Positions 38,801 through 53,800 of a DNA stretch of 64,000 bases are shown piece after piece. The notes beneath the pieces are model-generated. The model made no database searches, was not told where the DNA came from, and worked only from the letters and a program-made list of their open reading frames with translations. How positions within the stretch are numbered: the stretch's first letter is position 1; each line of letters starts with the position of its first letter. The translations under genes were made by a program, and so were the position numbers. The stretch is taken from the NCBI RefSeq assembly GCF_019399895.1, contig NC_091873.1:1992001-2056000 (forward strand), in the 5' to 3' direction. Source of the DNA: Cardiocondyla obscurior. Its lineage: Eukaryota; Arthropoda; Insecta; Hymenoptera; Formicidae.

Positions 38801-41800
38801 AAATTAAAACAATTCTGTAGAGTCAACAATTTGAATAGATCATAAAAATATAATTTATAGAAAGAAATGTTATATAAATATTCCTCAAATATCGAATGCG
38901 TTTTCTCACTCGAGGCTGCGAATATTCAACTGCAATTCACGATGCCGATCGGTCATTTAAAACAATCGACTCGCCGGTTCGGGATCTCACGCGACGACGA
39001 GGATATAATATCGCCTGGCAAATGACACGCCATGGGGTAACAATCCGTGGCCAGTAGTTAGGGGTGGTTGTAAGCCGACGCGCCGCGGCTCGGCACGCAA
39101 TTTCTCCTTTTTAAGCCGGACGTGGTTGTAATGCGCACGTGGAATTGTACAATATTGACCTTCCCCCGCTCGGCTCATGCATTGCATTAATAATAATTGG
39201 AATAGGCCGGAAAATGCATCGCTCGCATCGAAAATTTACTCGCAAAGGGCGAATGGCGAGATAATTAAATACGACGCAGTTTTCCCCTCGTCGTCTACTC
39301 TGTCGAGTCGCTGGGTTTAGGTGGAACTTTCAATATAACGTTCCGTAAATAATAAAAATTGCGAAAGATCGCGCCGCCTAGCCGAGCCATTAATACAAAT
39401 CGAGTCTGGTTTTTCTGTGAATAACGCGGCGGTACTAATTTCGCGTAAATATCCGACTTTTCGCACAGTTAAGCGGGAATACCGAGGCAACGCCGAAGGC
39501 TTTTGAAGAATCGTCGGAGCCACGCTCCGTATTTCTCTCGCCGCCGCGTAATCTTTCTAATTGACACGTTAAATAAACACGACAGGTAATTAACTCGCGA
39601 GTCGCGGGGCGGAGAGGAGGTGGGAAGCGGTGAAGAGGAGCGCCAATAAAAAAGTTGCCGGCGCGAAATAAGCGCATAAACTCGCAATTACATCTCGCGT
39701 CGCAGAAACAAGTTCGGGACTTGCGGACGCGTGGGATTTAAATGCGGGTATTTATTACCGGCCGGTTAAATTCCCAGTATTTACCGAGAATTAAGAGATA
39801 CGCCGGCCGGCACGGCCATATATTTCCCGGCTGTCGCCACACGTGTACCCGCGCGTGTTCCGCTGCCGTTTGCCCGCCCGTACCCAAGTTTTTCGACACC
39901 TTGGAAAAGCCCTATCGAGCGCGGCGCTATCGCGCCTAATCGCGGCCGCGATTAGATCTCGCGCGTAAATTGAATGGCTTGACCGTTCTCGAATTAATTA
40001 CGGCTGGGCGAAACGGCTTTTCCGCGTAGAGCCTCGAACTGATTCGGGCAGCAAAATTTGTTCTCTTCGCCGCGAACGCGACCGTTGACATTACTTTATT
40101 AAATAATAATTGCATAGCGCGCTCGCGCGCAGTTATGTTTTATAATAACAGTAATAACGATAATCAGATAAAATATATGTGGCGTTAATGAAATCTTGGG
40201 TTAAAACATCGAATTCCAACGTGATCCGTGAACGATTAGTTTCTAATTATATATCCAGGAGCAACTCATTTGTGCATACAGTGGGCACTCGCTTTTTACG
40301 CCACGAAGGTTCGTTTTATTGATAAAGAGTCGATCGCGTTCTAGAGCCTGCGGAGTGCTTCCGATATCGTCCCTTCTGAGCTAACCGACCAGCCCGGCAG
40401 GGCCCGGCCGGCCCCTCTTGATTCTGGTTATACGCAACCAAGGATCGCACGCAAAGATATTAATGTATAATTAACCAGCCTGGTTGTAGATCGTATCAGA
40501 AAAGCCCTCTTATCGGCTGGCCGCTGGGCTACTCGTATTATACGAGGAATCTTTAGCTCGTTCGAAGCCTCTTCGTACTCTTTTCCTTGCGCTCGGGCTT
40601 TACAATCAAACGAAACATCGAGACCATGCAGACGTTCGAAAGATCCGTGCGATTCGGACGAAAAAAAAAAAAAAGACATAAATTCGAGGAGTCGAAAAGT
40701 CGACCCGGGAATCTCATTCGATAACAATAATTTCTGACGGCCAAGTGCGATCGTTGACGCGGATAAAAATAGACGGGCGGCATCGGACGCTGTTTAATTT
40801 ATGTTCGCATCGATTACATTTGATCACGCGTATAATTGAATGCGCGTTACGTAACGGCGAGTTCGTCCGCGTCGGTGTTCTCTTCGAGTTTACCCGCCGG
40901 GTGTCCCGGCCTGGTCTTAATTAGGTCCTTGCTCTTCGGGCGTCGCATAATCAAGACGATCATTTGCATAGACTCGCATGCGGGATTTAATATCTCGGAA
41001 CTTTTGCCGCGAGCGTTAATACGCGCGTAATCGCGGCGCGCTATAATTAAGCGAGTTAAGGTAAACCCGGGAGAGATATGACGCGCACACTTTTATTTTC
41101 ACCCCCTTTTCCCCCTCCCTCCTTTCTGAAAACGTTCAGCTCGAAGACGCAAGTTGTGGGATAAAGGTTATTACTTAAAAGTTTCGTATCTTGGCCTCTC
41201 GGAAGGAACAAGTCCAACAAAAATGCTTCGAAAAATGAAATATTTATTATACCTTGAGATACGAATACTTAAGCGATTTTTCTTTTTTCTTTTTCTAATA
41301 TATTACAACGATGTTTAGTATTTATAGTTCTCTCATTCGCTCGCGGGATTATCGAGAGACGTGACTTTGAAGTCTCTTACAATATCTTCGAGTCCCGAAA
41401 ATAGTATTTATCTGGAGCTGATAATGCGTCTCGGAAGCCTAAATCTTTTAATTTGACAAACATATGGGCTCCTATCAATCGAGCGAAAACATAATTTCGT
41501 TTAATTAATTCGACGATGCCGCTCGCGATTACAAACCTGCTGCAGATAAACGAACGAGTTTTAATATCTCGAAGCTCCTCGAGCAGTAATATAAACATAA
41601 TTGCTGTGTTCCTTAATGTATTATCGCGCCGCATTAAATTATATTACCTTTCAGGTGAAATCAAACGATATCTCGCTTTCATTATAATACACACGTAAAG
41701 TGTCCGAGGTATTAATTTAAAACGGTCAAAAACAGAACAAACAAAAAATAAAATTTTTTATTTTGCATTAAATTTACAAGATGCACTTTTCTGCGATTTT

Positions 41801-44800
41801 TGTTACATTAATTTACTCCGTTTAATTGTGATAATAATTAAATTTATTAAATAAAATTACTTTCCGTATATTTTCTATCAAAAATAAATTTAAGATGTGT
41901 AATGGTATAGCGTTAAAAAAAAAAAAAAGTAGATACAGTAAATACTCATTTTTTATTGAATAAAAAAAAAGATACATTTCGAAAATTGAGGTAACTCCAA
42001 CTCTCAAATATGGGTCAAGAGCCATCCGTGATCCATGCGGGCCAAATTTCGCCGTTCGTCCGGTCGTTTCTCCCGTTGCCGCGAAGAACGGTAATCGTTA
42101 AGCAATAGCACCCCCTTCCGCCGTTCTCCGGGTACTCCATGGATCTTCATTTTGCACCTCGCGAACCGGGTATGCGATGTTAGAGCAGCCGTTCTCGGAG
42201 CAAGTCAAGAAAGCCTCCTTTCCCTCTTCCCGGGGCTCCTCGGCAGGAGATGGAAGGGGAGGGACGAAGGGGAATGTAACCGGGCGTCAGGAGGATTGAT
42301 GGCGTCTAGATGCAAATGCAGTCAGTCTGGCACGCAAGCAACGTATCCACCTACCGACGCCTTATGCCAGTTAACGCCTTACAGCTTAATAATCTTGTTC
42401 TCTCTCTCCTTCTCCCGCTCCCGCTTTCTTCGCCGTCCGTGTCCTTTATCACACTTGCCCGCTCTCGCGCGCCAGACTAAATTACTTTATTAACCCCCTT
42501 TTCCCGGGATCGCTCGCCCGCTCACCCTCCCCCGATCTCAGCGGACTAGAACGACCGGTCGGCGGTCCTGAACGCAGAAGCGATCCAGCGGTTTGTTAAA
42601 CACCGACGTTATTAAATTTGTATTAACGAGAAGTCGCGCGAGCGCGCATAATAAATAATTTATTTATGACGATGTAAATTAAAGAATAATAAAGGTTTCG
42701 GTATAATAATCGAAAGCGCGTAAACAACTTGCGTATATTAACGAACGTCTTTCCGTGAGAAATATCGTACCTGCGTCTATTAAAATTATTTTAATAAAAT
42801 AAAATAAAATAAAATAAATTAGTAAATTGTAGTAATATGTAATTATACTTGATATCGAGATAGCAATGAACGTTCTAAGACAATATAAAAAAATTACTCG
42901 AATCGCATTTATTTAATTTAAAGACTGCTAGTTTCGAGTTCTGAAATAGTTTAAATAGTCGGGCGGAAAAAATTGTGAAACGGGCGTTACAATCGCAGAC
43001 GTAAATGGCCAGGCGCTTGGTGGTTGCGTGTTGTCCCGGTCCTTCAGCAGGGTTAATCGCACTTTAAAGGGATGGGAAGGGAAGAAGGGGAAAGGGGACG
43101 AGATGTGGACGCAAAGTTCGGCCGACCCGAAACGGGATAGCGTCGGTGTGTTACCGCCTCACCTGGAAACTGGCGTCGCTCGCCAGGTAGGAGACGACCT
43201 CGGTCTCCTGGGTGCCAGGACGTCGTTCCTAACGCTAATGACGTCGTTGACTCTCACTTAACAAGAGACTACCCTCTAAATGGGGGCTTGCGTCCTGGAA
43301 GCGGCCCGGCGGCGCTCACCAAGCCGGTGATTACGAAACTCAAATTCACTTCTGAATTGCATTCGTCGTGTAAGCGCGTCGTGCACGAGAACCGCTTTGC
43401 GTTCGCGTTATGGTTATATACCGCCAGTCGTCGGCAAGCAACCTCGCCACCGAAGCTTTAATCAACCGCCAAGCCTAGGTGGTTGCCAAGTACAATGAAT
43501 ATTTACAATTATAACGAGAAACGTCGCGATTTAATGGTCATTCGAAAAATCCCCAGGTCGAATAATTCTTATAGTCGTCTCAGAACACGATTAAAGATTT
43601 GAAAAAGATAAAGAAACGATATTAGGTTTATCGTGGACTTATCTAGCTTTGGTTTTCATTTTTAATACGCTTTAGCAGCGTTTAAACAATCAATGCACCG
43701 CTGTCTGCTTGCGCCGCCACGTTTAAGCCGAAAATTGATGTTTACGTCGCATATTTTCGCTTCGCAACGCTGCGCTGCGTAACTCGACACGGCGCAGTGC
43801 AACGTAACGAAAGGCACGCGAATTGCCGGCCACTCGCGCCGGTGCAAGGCCGCGCATAATGCACAAAGGTGTTAGCCGGGACGACCCGGGTGTAATTTCA
43901 ATTTAATTGCACGTTATTTCGGGCGGGCGTACACGTGTGACGTAGTAGGACGAAACCTTATTAAACGCCTTCGGGCTGTATTTCGCTGCCACGCTGACGA
44001 GCTCGCTCGTTTCGCCTTGTCTGGCCTCGCTTGGCCTGCATATTCCCTTGCGTTAAAGAGAAATACGTGTAAACGCTTTTTTTTTTTAGATATCTCAATT
44101 CTTTTGCGACGATTAAAAATTAAGCAGACAACTAATTTACGAAATTTAATTAAATTATTGGCGACTGAGGCGTATGTCTCTTTTGTACTTTTACTTGCGT
44201 CCGCGACACGACGAGTCGCTGGAAATTAGTTTGTTGACGAGATACAGTCTGCACATATAAAAAACCACGATCTTAACATACGGGAAGGCTTTAAAATAAG
44301 AGTAGGCTCGGTTTAATATAAATTCATAATCAGAATAATCTCGCGGGGTAGGCCATGTTAATTACAGTTATTACTATTATTACTTGAGATCCGTTTTCGC
44401 TCTCATCCCCTCAATCGTTCCTGCGATCAAACTCTTCCGGTAAAGGATTATCGCCCTTCGCGGAGAACCAGTTCCGCCGATATCTGTACACACATATACG
44501 CACACGCGCACTTTCTCTCTCGCCGCGCTCTCCTCTCCCTTTTGTTCTTTCATCTCTCATGCATTTCCCTCACTCGTTTTCCCGGCAAGTAAGACGTTCG
44601 CATAAAGGAGAGCTGGCCACGAAGGGTCGCGTGCGTCGTTAGAGGCGAGTAACGTATCATCATGCGATTACACCGCGCTAAAAACGTGCCACGTCAACGC
44701 GTATTAAACGCACACAGCCGCGAGCGATCGCGCACACCGACGCGAAATCGTCTACAAAAACGGCTCGTTCGCCGGCAAATTGATTGCGGCCCCGACGGTC

Positions 44801-47800
44801 CAGAATTTCGCGCGAGAGCTTCGACCGTGCCCGGATGATGATGCTCTCCGTCACCGGTCGTGCTGGCCGCGCCTCGAGAACGGAAATTTTTCTGTCTCGT
44901 TAATCCCGCGGTCAAAGAACGTTTATTAAGTCTCACCGCTGCCTTCCCGTTACGCCGGATAAGCATGTATCGAGAGAAATAAAAAAAAAAAAAAAAAAGA
45001 ATCAGCTTTTTACGATCGAAACTGTTCGTAATGATAGAATCAGAGGGAACAAAGCAACCAGCAGCAACATTAATTAATTTTTGCACGAAAGTAATTTACG
45101 AAACGCCCGGAATTATAATTGGAAATGATCGAATCGCATGTCTCTATTAGAGAATCTTAATGAGAGCAAACCCGCAAACGAATTTACATATCAATTGCAT
45201 CTTAGAATAAACGGCTGCGGAAAGCTCGGTAATTTTCGAGCGCCCGACAGCTTTGAAGTAATCAATTTTACACAATAATCTAATAATTGATACGCCGCGG
45301 ACGTACGAGTACGAGAAGCTCGGAAAAATATTTTGTTCCGTATATCGGGCGCGGGTATAATATTAATTTGATCGACGGCATCGATACTTAATGCACGCAG
45401 GATGTTTCCGCGGCACGCGTTTCAATTTGGATCGTCATCTTAATTGCACGACATAAATCGCCCCGCCATCGAGAATCGTTAAACGGCTTATTAGCTATTC
45501 AGCCGAGTATTAAAGGCACATTTTAAGAAGTGGCAGGGCCCGCGACATTGAAAGTAAAAGAATGGATAGACCGTGGCGTAAACAGAGTGGAACGCCCGAG
45601 AAAACGGCCGCTAATTGGATCATTATCATTGGAATCGCAGACAAGAATCGTGTTTGAGGAAGTGTATATCATTTATTAAAACGGCGGTCAGAGGCCGAAC
45701 CTATCATTAGCGTATTTATTACGTTTGGTAATGAAAGACTGGTCCGATACAGGAAGAGGAAGAAATTTGTTAGACTAAATACTTTTATTGAGGTATTCTA
45801 TTATTATTATTATTATTATTAAAAACAGGCTTGTAAAAAAATTGCTTGATTTTTATTATCGTCATTAAAAATTTGATTTTTTTTTAATTGATATAATATT
45901 TTAACGTTGCCACTAGATTTCACAATCATGCAAATTTACGATATCAGCTTCTTGATGACGAATTATTAATTAGTCAAAATTTTAAAAAGTCACATTTCAT
46001 TGCGAAATGGAATAATTGAATTTGTGTATGATACAGTTGATTATGTTAATTGTATTTGAATAATATTAATAATTAATAGATTCTAAACATATAAATTTAC
46101 GTTATTAATATCATATTTCTTGAATACATTAAATTACGTAAGTTTCTCACTTTTTTATTATGAGTAATTATTTTTTTTATACAAAAAAAATGAGTATAAA
46201 AAGAAAGAGATAAAAGTAGAAATTAATTTTAGTAAGTTGTAATGTCATGGTGAAAGTAAACTTACAATTTTTTAATGTAAATAAAATATAATGAAAACTA
46301 CGATACAAAATGTAATAAAAATGAAATTGAAAGACTTAATTCGAAAAGAACGGAGAAACAGAGGTTTCGATATCTGACCTAAATTCCAAACACGATTGAC
46401 ATTACTGCGAGTACAGAAAAACACGATGACAACATGGAATCTTTTTATCGTTATTATGTATTACGATTCAATAAAAAGTTATTTTGAAATTAACATCTTA
46501 ATAAAAAAATAAAAATAAAATGCGGTTGTGTATTATAATCAAATACAAAGAACGACGAGCAGAAACTTCAATTTTAAATATTTACGACTCAGGATTTAAA
46601 CTCTTCTACAACTGCAAGATAAAAATTTCACGATGCCGAGTATAAAATGTTAAAACAACTGATAATTTCTTATCGTAGTTTTCTATTAAGAATAATTATC
46701 TCTATATTTATTTAGAACGCCTCGGGCTGGTGTAGGTTACGTAACGGGTGTAATTCCTCTTGTCAAATTTGTCCATTCGTCAAGAACAGTTACGAGGACC
46801 CGCCGTAAATGATATACAATTCTTATGAGGCCGGGACTCAACACGCACGAGCCGTCAATACAAAGTCGATAATGTAACCGTAAATTGTACGGTGATTTCC
46901 GCGATGGAATTGATTCGCGTAGAAGAGCGCGATCGTTTTCTTTTTGTTCCAGCGGTCGGCCTCGGCGAAATCACGTGGATAAACTCGCAACACCGTTTTC
47001 TTTTTCGCTCCTTGACGTTCGCACGATTCGGTTGAAACGTATTTACGCGGCTGCACTCGAGGCCGTCCGCAGTCTCGACCGGCCGGGCACGGGAGTTATT
47101 ATCGGGCGCGGTTATCAAAGTTGATAGATGATAGCGGGCGGCGCGCTAAATAATTTATGAGGGAACGAGTTAAACAATTTTCACGTCCGGTTTGATCGCG
47201 GCGGATCGCGCCGTCGTTTTAATCTATTTTCGTTGCGCGCTCGCCCCGCAGCGGAATTGTGCATTTCCTTCTTAACGAGGGAAGCGGCTGTCTCCCGGCG
47301 TAACGCACTCGGCGCATAATGAACCTGACACGACGATAATGAGCCGACTAATTTTACGATACAAGCGCGACAACGCTTACTGCTTCGCAGAGGACGGTGA
47401 CTTCTCGCAGCAGTCGCGGCAGAGAGAGAAAGAGAGAGAGAGAGAGACGTTTTTACATAATTATCCGCCTTTCATCTCCTTTCTTTTTCTAATTACAATC
47501 GTTCGACCCAACGGAGGCACGTCCAAAATTTTTAAATCTTATCGTCCGGCTTTGTAAATAAAATTGAATCGGGCTATCCAGAAAAAAAAAAAAAAAAACA
47601 GACGTATCGATGTACGCCGACGGTCTCGTGTAATTTGCCTTTCTCGCCTCGTGAGATGTCGAAATCGCCTCTCCTCCGTCACGTCCGATCGCGATTATTA
47701 ATTATCGCCGCTCTCCATTATGAAATTTGGACCGTGCCAGCACGGCGATTGGCCCGACACCGCCGTGATAGAGGTATTATCGCTCGCGACGATCCCTCAA

Positions 47801-50800
47801 CCTGCCATTGCGCCTGAGTGCTTATTACGGATTACGGATTATCAATAATGGCCGAGATGCGGAGACGGCTCACGAATAAATGGCGTTTAATTACGCTGAT
47901 CAATGCCCAGCCCCGCCGATTTTTCACTGGCTACCTCGGGTCGAGTCGCGAACGGTGTGCCTACCTGCCATCGACGGTGAATCTCAATCGACCAGCTTTT
48001 CAAGCAGTGATCGAAATAAAACGCGACGTCAATGACTTTTATCTTTCGATCCTGTGTTTTACATGTTAACACTTTGAGCCCATTTGATCGTTCCACAGTT
48101 TTATTGCGTATGTTTGGATATTGGATTATTTTTTTAATTATCACGATAAAATTAAAAAAAAAAAAATTATTAAAGTAAAACCAGAAAATTTAAGTAACTA
48201 TCATACAATAAATTTATATTTATTAAGTAACTATTTCTTAAATATTATCTAGATAATAATATCAGGTTTAATTTTGCGTTTATATTTTAATTTACACGAA
48301 AATAAAATTGTTTTATCTTCTCATCACAACGTAGTCAGTATCAGAAGTCTGCAATAAGGGAGTCGAGACTTCCCTACGCGAGTCGAGATCTCCGGGATCG
48401 AGTCGCTCATTTTCATCTCTGTTTCACCCCGCGCCAGATCGAGGGAAGAGAGTTTTGGCATCGGCCGGTCGATCATAATTTCCGATCCCTTATTCAATTC
48501 CGGACATTAGCATGCATACGCGCGGCGCGGAACCGCTGATTCTTGCCGGAGATACCAGATTGTCATCGTAAAATCACAGAAATTCCATGTTTATTCAATA
48601 CGCCGGGACGCCGGGACGTCTTATCTTGCGTACGCCCCGGGATAAGATGGGAAAGCGATTTTCGGTGCGGGTCTCCACCGCGAATCACGCGCGGTTATTG
48701 CTCCTCGGACGTCGCTCGGCGTCCGGAACCAACGCCATTTTAATCAATACCGAGGGGATTTTGCGCAATATCGCGCCGAATCGCTTCCCTCCTCCTCTCG
48801 GATGACAAATTAAAAAGAAGGAAAAAAAAACAAAACAAAAAAGAAGAAGAAGGACCTTCCACTTTCAGTCGACATTTTATTATCGCGCGTTACACGGCCG
48901 TATTTGTCTCTTCTTTTTTTTCCCCTCCCCTCTGCATTATTTTACGGCCGTTAATATTCGACGTTGATTCCCGTCTCAATATCACGCATATATTTACGTC
49001 TACGCGTAATTTATCTCTTTTTATCTCGTATTAGATTACGTGTTTAAGGCCACTTTGTAAGGACTCAATTCACTCGACGCCTGGCGAGATGTTTACCTTG
49101 CGCCGCGATTACAAATGGCGGGGAAATTAAGATAAATTCGCGATCGTCCGCCATCGACGTCGTCCACCATTCTCGTGTCGCACGAACATAATAATTCCCG
49201 TCGAAAGTATACAGTACTTAATTTGATATCGATATCGATCACGCGCGAGATAGGCTGCCGCAAATTACAACGTTTCGCTGCCCGGATGCAGCGATCCCGC
49301 AACGATCGTTTCGCCGAACCTCAAGCCCTCGAATAAAGAAAAAAAAATAAAATAAAATAAAAAAGAAAGGGTTAAATTATTACTCGCGTCGCCGTAGTTT
49401 TCCTATAATAATTAACAATAACGAGCGATAACAGTTTATTTATTTTATTTTACTTTTTTTTTTTCTTTTACGCCAGTAATAGACATGAAAATGAGCGTTG
49501 AATGAATGAAGCGGAGCGCCGGAGTCGATATGGCTCGTGATCTTTGGCAAATTGGTGCGATTGAGAGATTAGACCCCGAGTCGAGTATCAATCTGCGAAA
49601 GCGAACCCTTTCGAAAGTTTCTTCGCTCTATCGGCGGTATCTATCCCGGCGATACGCGACTCTGGAATTACGTAGGTACGGCCCTCGCGTTAAGAATTAT
49701 TACGTCGTTAGGTTATGTCTAACAATGATGATTGGCCGCTATAATCTCTCCGTTACTCTCGCGTCACGCTCGGCTTGACACCGCGCCGTGAACAAAAGGA
49801 CCGGGCCGCTCGCGCAGTGTACGTGCGTGCGCGCGAATTCATCGATTCACATCGGCAAAGTGGCGAGCACGAAAGCGAGCGGGCCGTTGCAGCTGCTCGA
49901 TCGGAGGAGAAGATTGAAGAGGAGTGCACACTTTACTACGTGGTTAACTTCATTATCGGTACGCGCGCGTCGGCCGTTACAACTGCTGGGGCTGCATTAT
50001 TGCCCCGGCGGTTAGCGTAACTACTGCATTTGTTTTCGCTGCGAGACATGCACTTATACGCGCGATTCCCGGCCGCGCGGCAACAATAGCTCGCGCCGAT
50101 TAAGTAATTGTGGGTGTTCGCTCTGTGTCGCCGTTATCGCTTACTCCTCCGTTCCTAAACCGCACCGCGGATCTTCATATATTTCCCCCCCCCTCTCCTC
50201 CCCCGATCTGCGAGGCATCGAATCTTGAGGACCTCTGCTCCCTCGGCTTTTTCCTTGATCATTACGTCCGCGCACTTCGCCACTTTCGCCAGCGTCAAAC
50301 TTCTTGTAATTTTGAGAGAGTGATTCCAATGCACGTTCCGCAAATTTTGGTCCTGACTTGTGAGGCTGCAGCCTGCCGAATGGCTGCCTTTTTATTTCAG
50401 ATCTTTTTAAGACTGTTTGTGCATTTGCAAGTAATTTTTTTTTTTTAATCCTGAATTTTTTACCCGCGAAATGTCTGTATTATATATAATCAAATTACAC
50501 CTTCCCAACTCTGATTTCTAACCTGAAAGTGGATTTTAATCTCGAGCCTTCAGACACCTGTGATCACGCAGGAACTTTACATTTCTCAGGCTGAGTTTAT
50601 CTATTTCTGAATATACGTTCTTCTCTTTAGGCTGCGACGGGGAATCGGACGAGGGCGGTAACAAGAGACGAAGGAGCAGAACTAACTTCAACAGTTGGCA
50701 GCTGGAAGAATTGGAACGGGCCTTCCTGTCGAGTCATTATCCCGACGTCTTTATGCGAGAGGCACTGGCTGTGAGACTCGAACTAAAAGAGAGTCGCGTG

Positions 50801-53800
50801 GCAGTAAGTCCTTCATTCAGTCATGAATGTTTTACTATTCGAAGTCGAAGCAATTAATTTTATTTAACCCAATCAATTTACTAAAAAAAGAATATTTTTT
50901 TTATCTGATCATGGGACGGATTTTAACAAAATTTCTAATTTAATTACAAAGACATTTAATATATTAAAATCTAATGTTATTTTTCGCAGTTTCTCATTCA
51001 CCTCTCGCTGAATGAGCTCTTATTTTAGCCGAAAAATCTGTTACATTTAAGATGTACGCGATTGTTAGATATTTCTCACAAATATGTTACGTCTTGTTTA
51101 ATATACGCTGCAGAAGAAACGGACGAGAAGTAAAATTGCAAAATAATATCGGATTGTTTGCGGAATATAATGCGAGTGTGATGCGGAGATAAGATAAGAA
51201 TAGAGAAGAGGTTCGCGGAAGAGAGAGATATGTAAAGCGATGAGGTGCATCGATATGAGAGAACGGAACGGATGTATGCGCTATTTGCGGGACCTAACAC
51301 GCGTGTCTAAGCGGATAAATATAAATATCCGCTCGAAGGACCTAAGGGTAACCGTATGTCCGACCGGCCGTGAAATTGAGAGAGCTCACCCTCCGCGCAG
51401 TCCTGTCGAAGGATCTGGCCAGACTGCATTCGACGAACGCGGGCGTGAACTGTCCGAAATACCGGAAGAAGGCCAGCCACGTTCGGGTAGACTTAGAGCC
51501 AGTCTTTCGCGGAACCTTAATGACACGCACACGTCATTGCCGTAAATTCTTACGAGGAATCTTTATTTAAGACGGCCTAATGAAATAGGAAGCCCTATTT
51601 TGAAATTCATAATTTTACGAATGCATGTTTTGATTCTTTAAACACGCGAAGTATGTTATAAAATTGAATATTCGATTTTAGCCCCTGAATTTATTTAAAT
51701 ACGAGCTACGAATATTGTTCTTGATAAAATTAATATTTAAATAAACGAAGAGAAAGAGGGGCCGATGGAGGTTTACCCTTGCGGGAACGTTATTAAGAAA
51801 CAATAGTCCTTTATCGACGCCGATGTCGTTCGTACGGACGATCTTCGGGCGGATAAATCTGCGTCAAATTTTGCACCCTCGAGTAGATTTTCGAAGGTAG
51901 CGGGCCAGATGGACTAACTACCCCCTCGAGACGGGACCAAAGGGCAAAGGTCCGCGGCCGGAACCAACCCCCGCCTGTCTGTCGACCCTCGAAAATTCGA
52001 TCCCGAAGTCACTTTAAATTCGTGTCTATCGCTCGGTCGATCTTTGATAGCCGTCGCGGACCGAATAAATCTGCGCGCGGGCGACGTAAAGTCGAGAAAC
52101 TCTATGCGCACGGTACAAGGATTAAGATTGAAAACAATACTCGTATGAAAGTAACAGGGGCGGGTTTTTTCTCAGTAACATTCGCGAGAGCATCCTCGGA
52201 TTCGATGCCGCGAATCGATAACGCTGATCGTCGGCCGCGTTTATCTGGCTGCTGCGACACTCAGAAAAAGATGCGCCCGCAGCGGCACATACGGAGGGTT
52301 ATCGTACGTGGTGATCGATGTTATCTAATCTGAGCGCTGTTCCCAGCCGCGAGGGAAGGAACCCATCGAAAGGACGCACCGGCTGTGTGACATCGTGTCA
52401 CATTGTGTCACCGCTCCGGCCGGGTTATCGTCCCCGCCATCTTCCGCCCCGGCAGAATCCGATCTCGTCGCGATCGCGGGAGAGAGGCTCGAGAGATCCG
52501 AGGGAATCTCAAAAGCAGCACCTCAGGATCAATATTGCCCGACGCGAAAATTCGCGAAATTCACGCGAGCGTACTCTGGCAGTAAACAACATCGGGAGCC
52601 GTGCGCGCTTTGATTTATCGCGTAGGAGCTTCTCGCGGGCGCTATCGCCTAGACACTATTTGCATCCGACGCGACGAGCCGCAACGGGAATCCACGCCGC
52701 GGTGAAACAGGCGGGCTTGCAAAACGAGCCAGTCCGCTAACCATGAAGACGATTACGCCCGCCATTTTATTAGTTCCATTGTTTAAACCCGACCCGCGGC
52801 GAGGCTCGATCCGCGAAATCGTTTTTCGAGTGGGACGATACGATTGAATGAAGCAAGCGAGCGTTATAGGCAACGAAGGCTTTCTTCCGCTCGGCGTTTA
52901 GCTTGCCGCATTTTTGCGGCGCGACCCTCCGCGCGCGGCGGAGCGCCGACCGGCCAAGTGCTTCCTATTGCGATAAAAACAGGAAGAGCGCGAGACGAGG
53001 GTTAATTACGGTACGAAACAATTTAATCGGTCAAGCGAGAGAGCGCGGCTTATCGGCGGCGCGGAAAACATCGTTTATTAATTGACGGAAACGTAATTAC
53101 ATTAGAAAGCATTATCTCCCGTTCGGCGACGGGTTCCGTATGGCGATTACCGGTTATCGGCGACGAGCGACGGATCGGTTCTTCGAGTTTTTGCCGTCGT
53201 AAAGATACCGTCTTACGCCGGGCCGGTCTCAGAGCTTACAATGTAAATCGCGGCATGAAAAACGGTGTTATTCAGCCCGTCGGGGCACAAGATCGGCCCT
53301 TCGTCGGAACAGAAACGGCTTCTTAAAACCGCTATCAGTCGTCGATAATTCTTGACGAATAGCCGCGCTAAGTGCTGCCCGACTCGTGTTTCCCACATAT
53401 CGCATAAGCGTAATGCGTTACAGCTGTGCGCTCGGGACTACGGGCCGAGACGGGCCGAGCCGGGCCCCACTCTCCCCGATGATCTGAGGTTTCGGGGCCG
53501 CGGTAGCAATCCTCCTTGACTAAAGCGATCTCTTTCATCAGCGGGAACTGATTAGACGTTTAATTTCGGTTTTATCTGCGATTAGAAATCAACACCGTTC
53601 GCCTCGGTTTGTTCGAATCCCCGTCGTGTGTTTAAAATGACAGCCACGATATTATTTCTTAGGCTTTACTTTTTTATATATAGAGCTGAAATAATTTAGT
53701 AGAAAAAAAAAAAAATTTAATTGCTTTTATTCTACAGATGAAAATTAGAATCGACGACGTGAAATGCAACAAGCGTTAGGATGTTATCGAGCTGAGAATG

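Larger units (their letters stand above)
29899..50630 (+). other. unc-4 intron 1, GC-AG type, about 20.7 kb
   Basis: The donor reads GCGAGT after AAG, and the acceptor is TTCTCTTTAG. Apart from the C at +2, the donor fits the consensus perfectly, as is typical for GC-AG introns. I see no coding exon inside. Open frames of 60-140 codons occur but lack domain content or paired splice sites. AT-rich blocks lie at about 38.58-38.88 kb and 45.8-46.7 kb, a GC-rich block at about 35.63-36.1 kb, and microsatellites near 32.1, 42.8, 45.8 and 47.4 kb. Stretches with homeobox-type TAAT cores (for example 45.1-45.8 kb) could be enhancers, but nothing in the sequence proves this. Confidence 0.7.
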
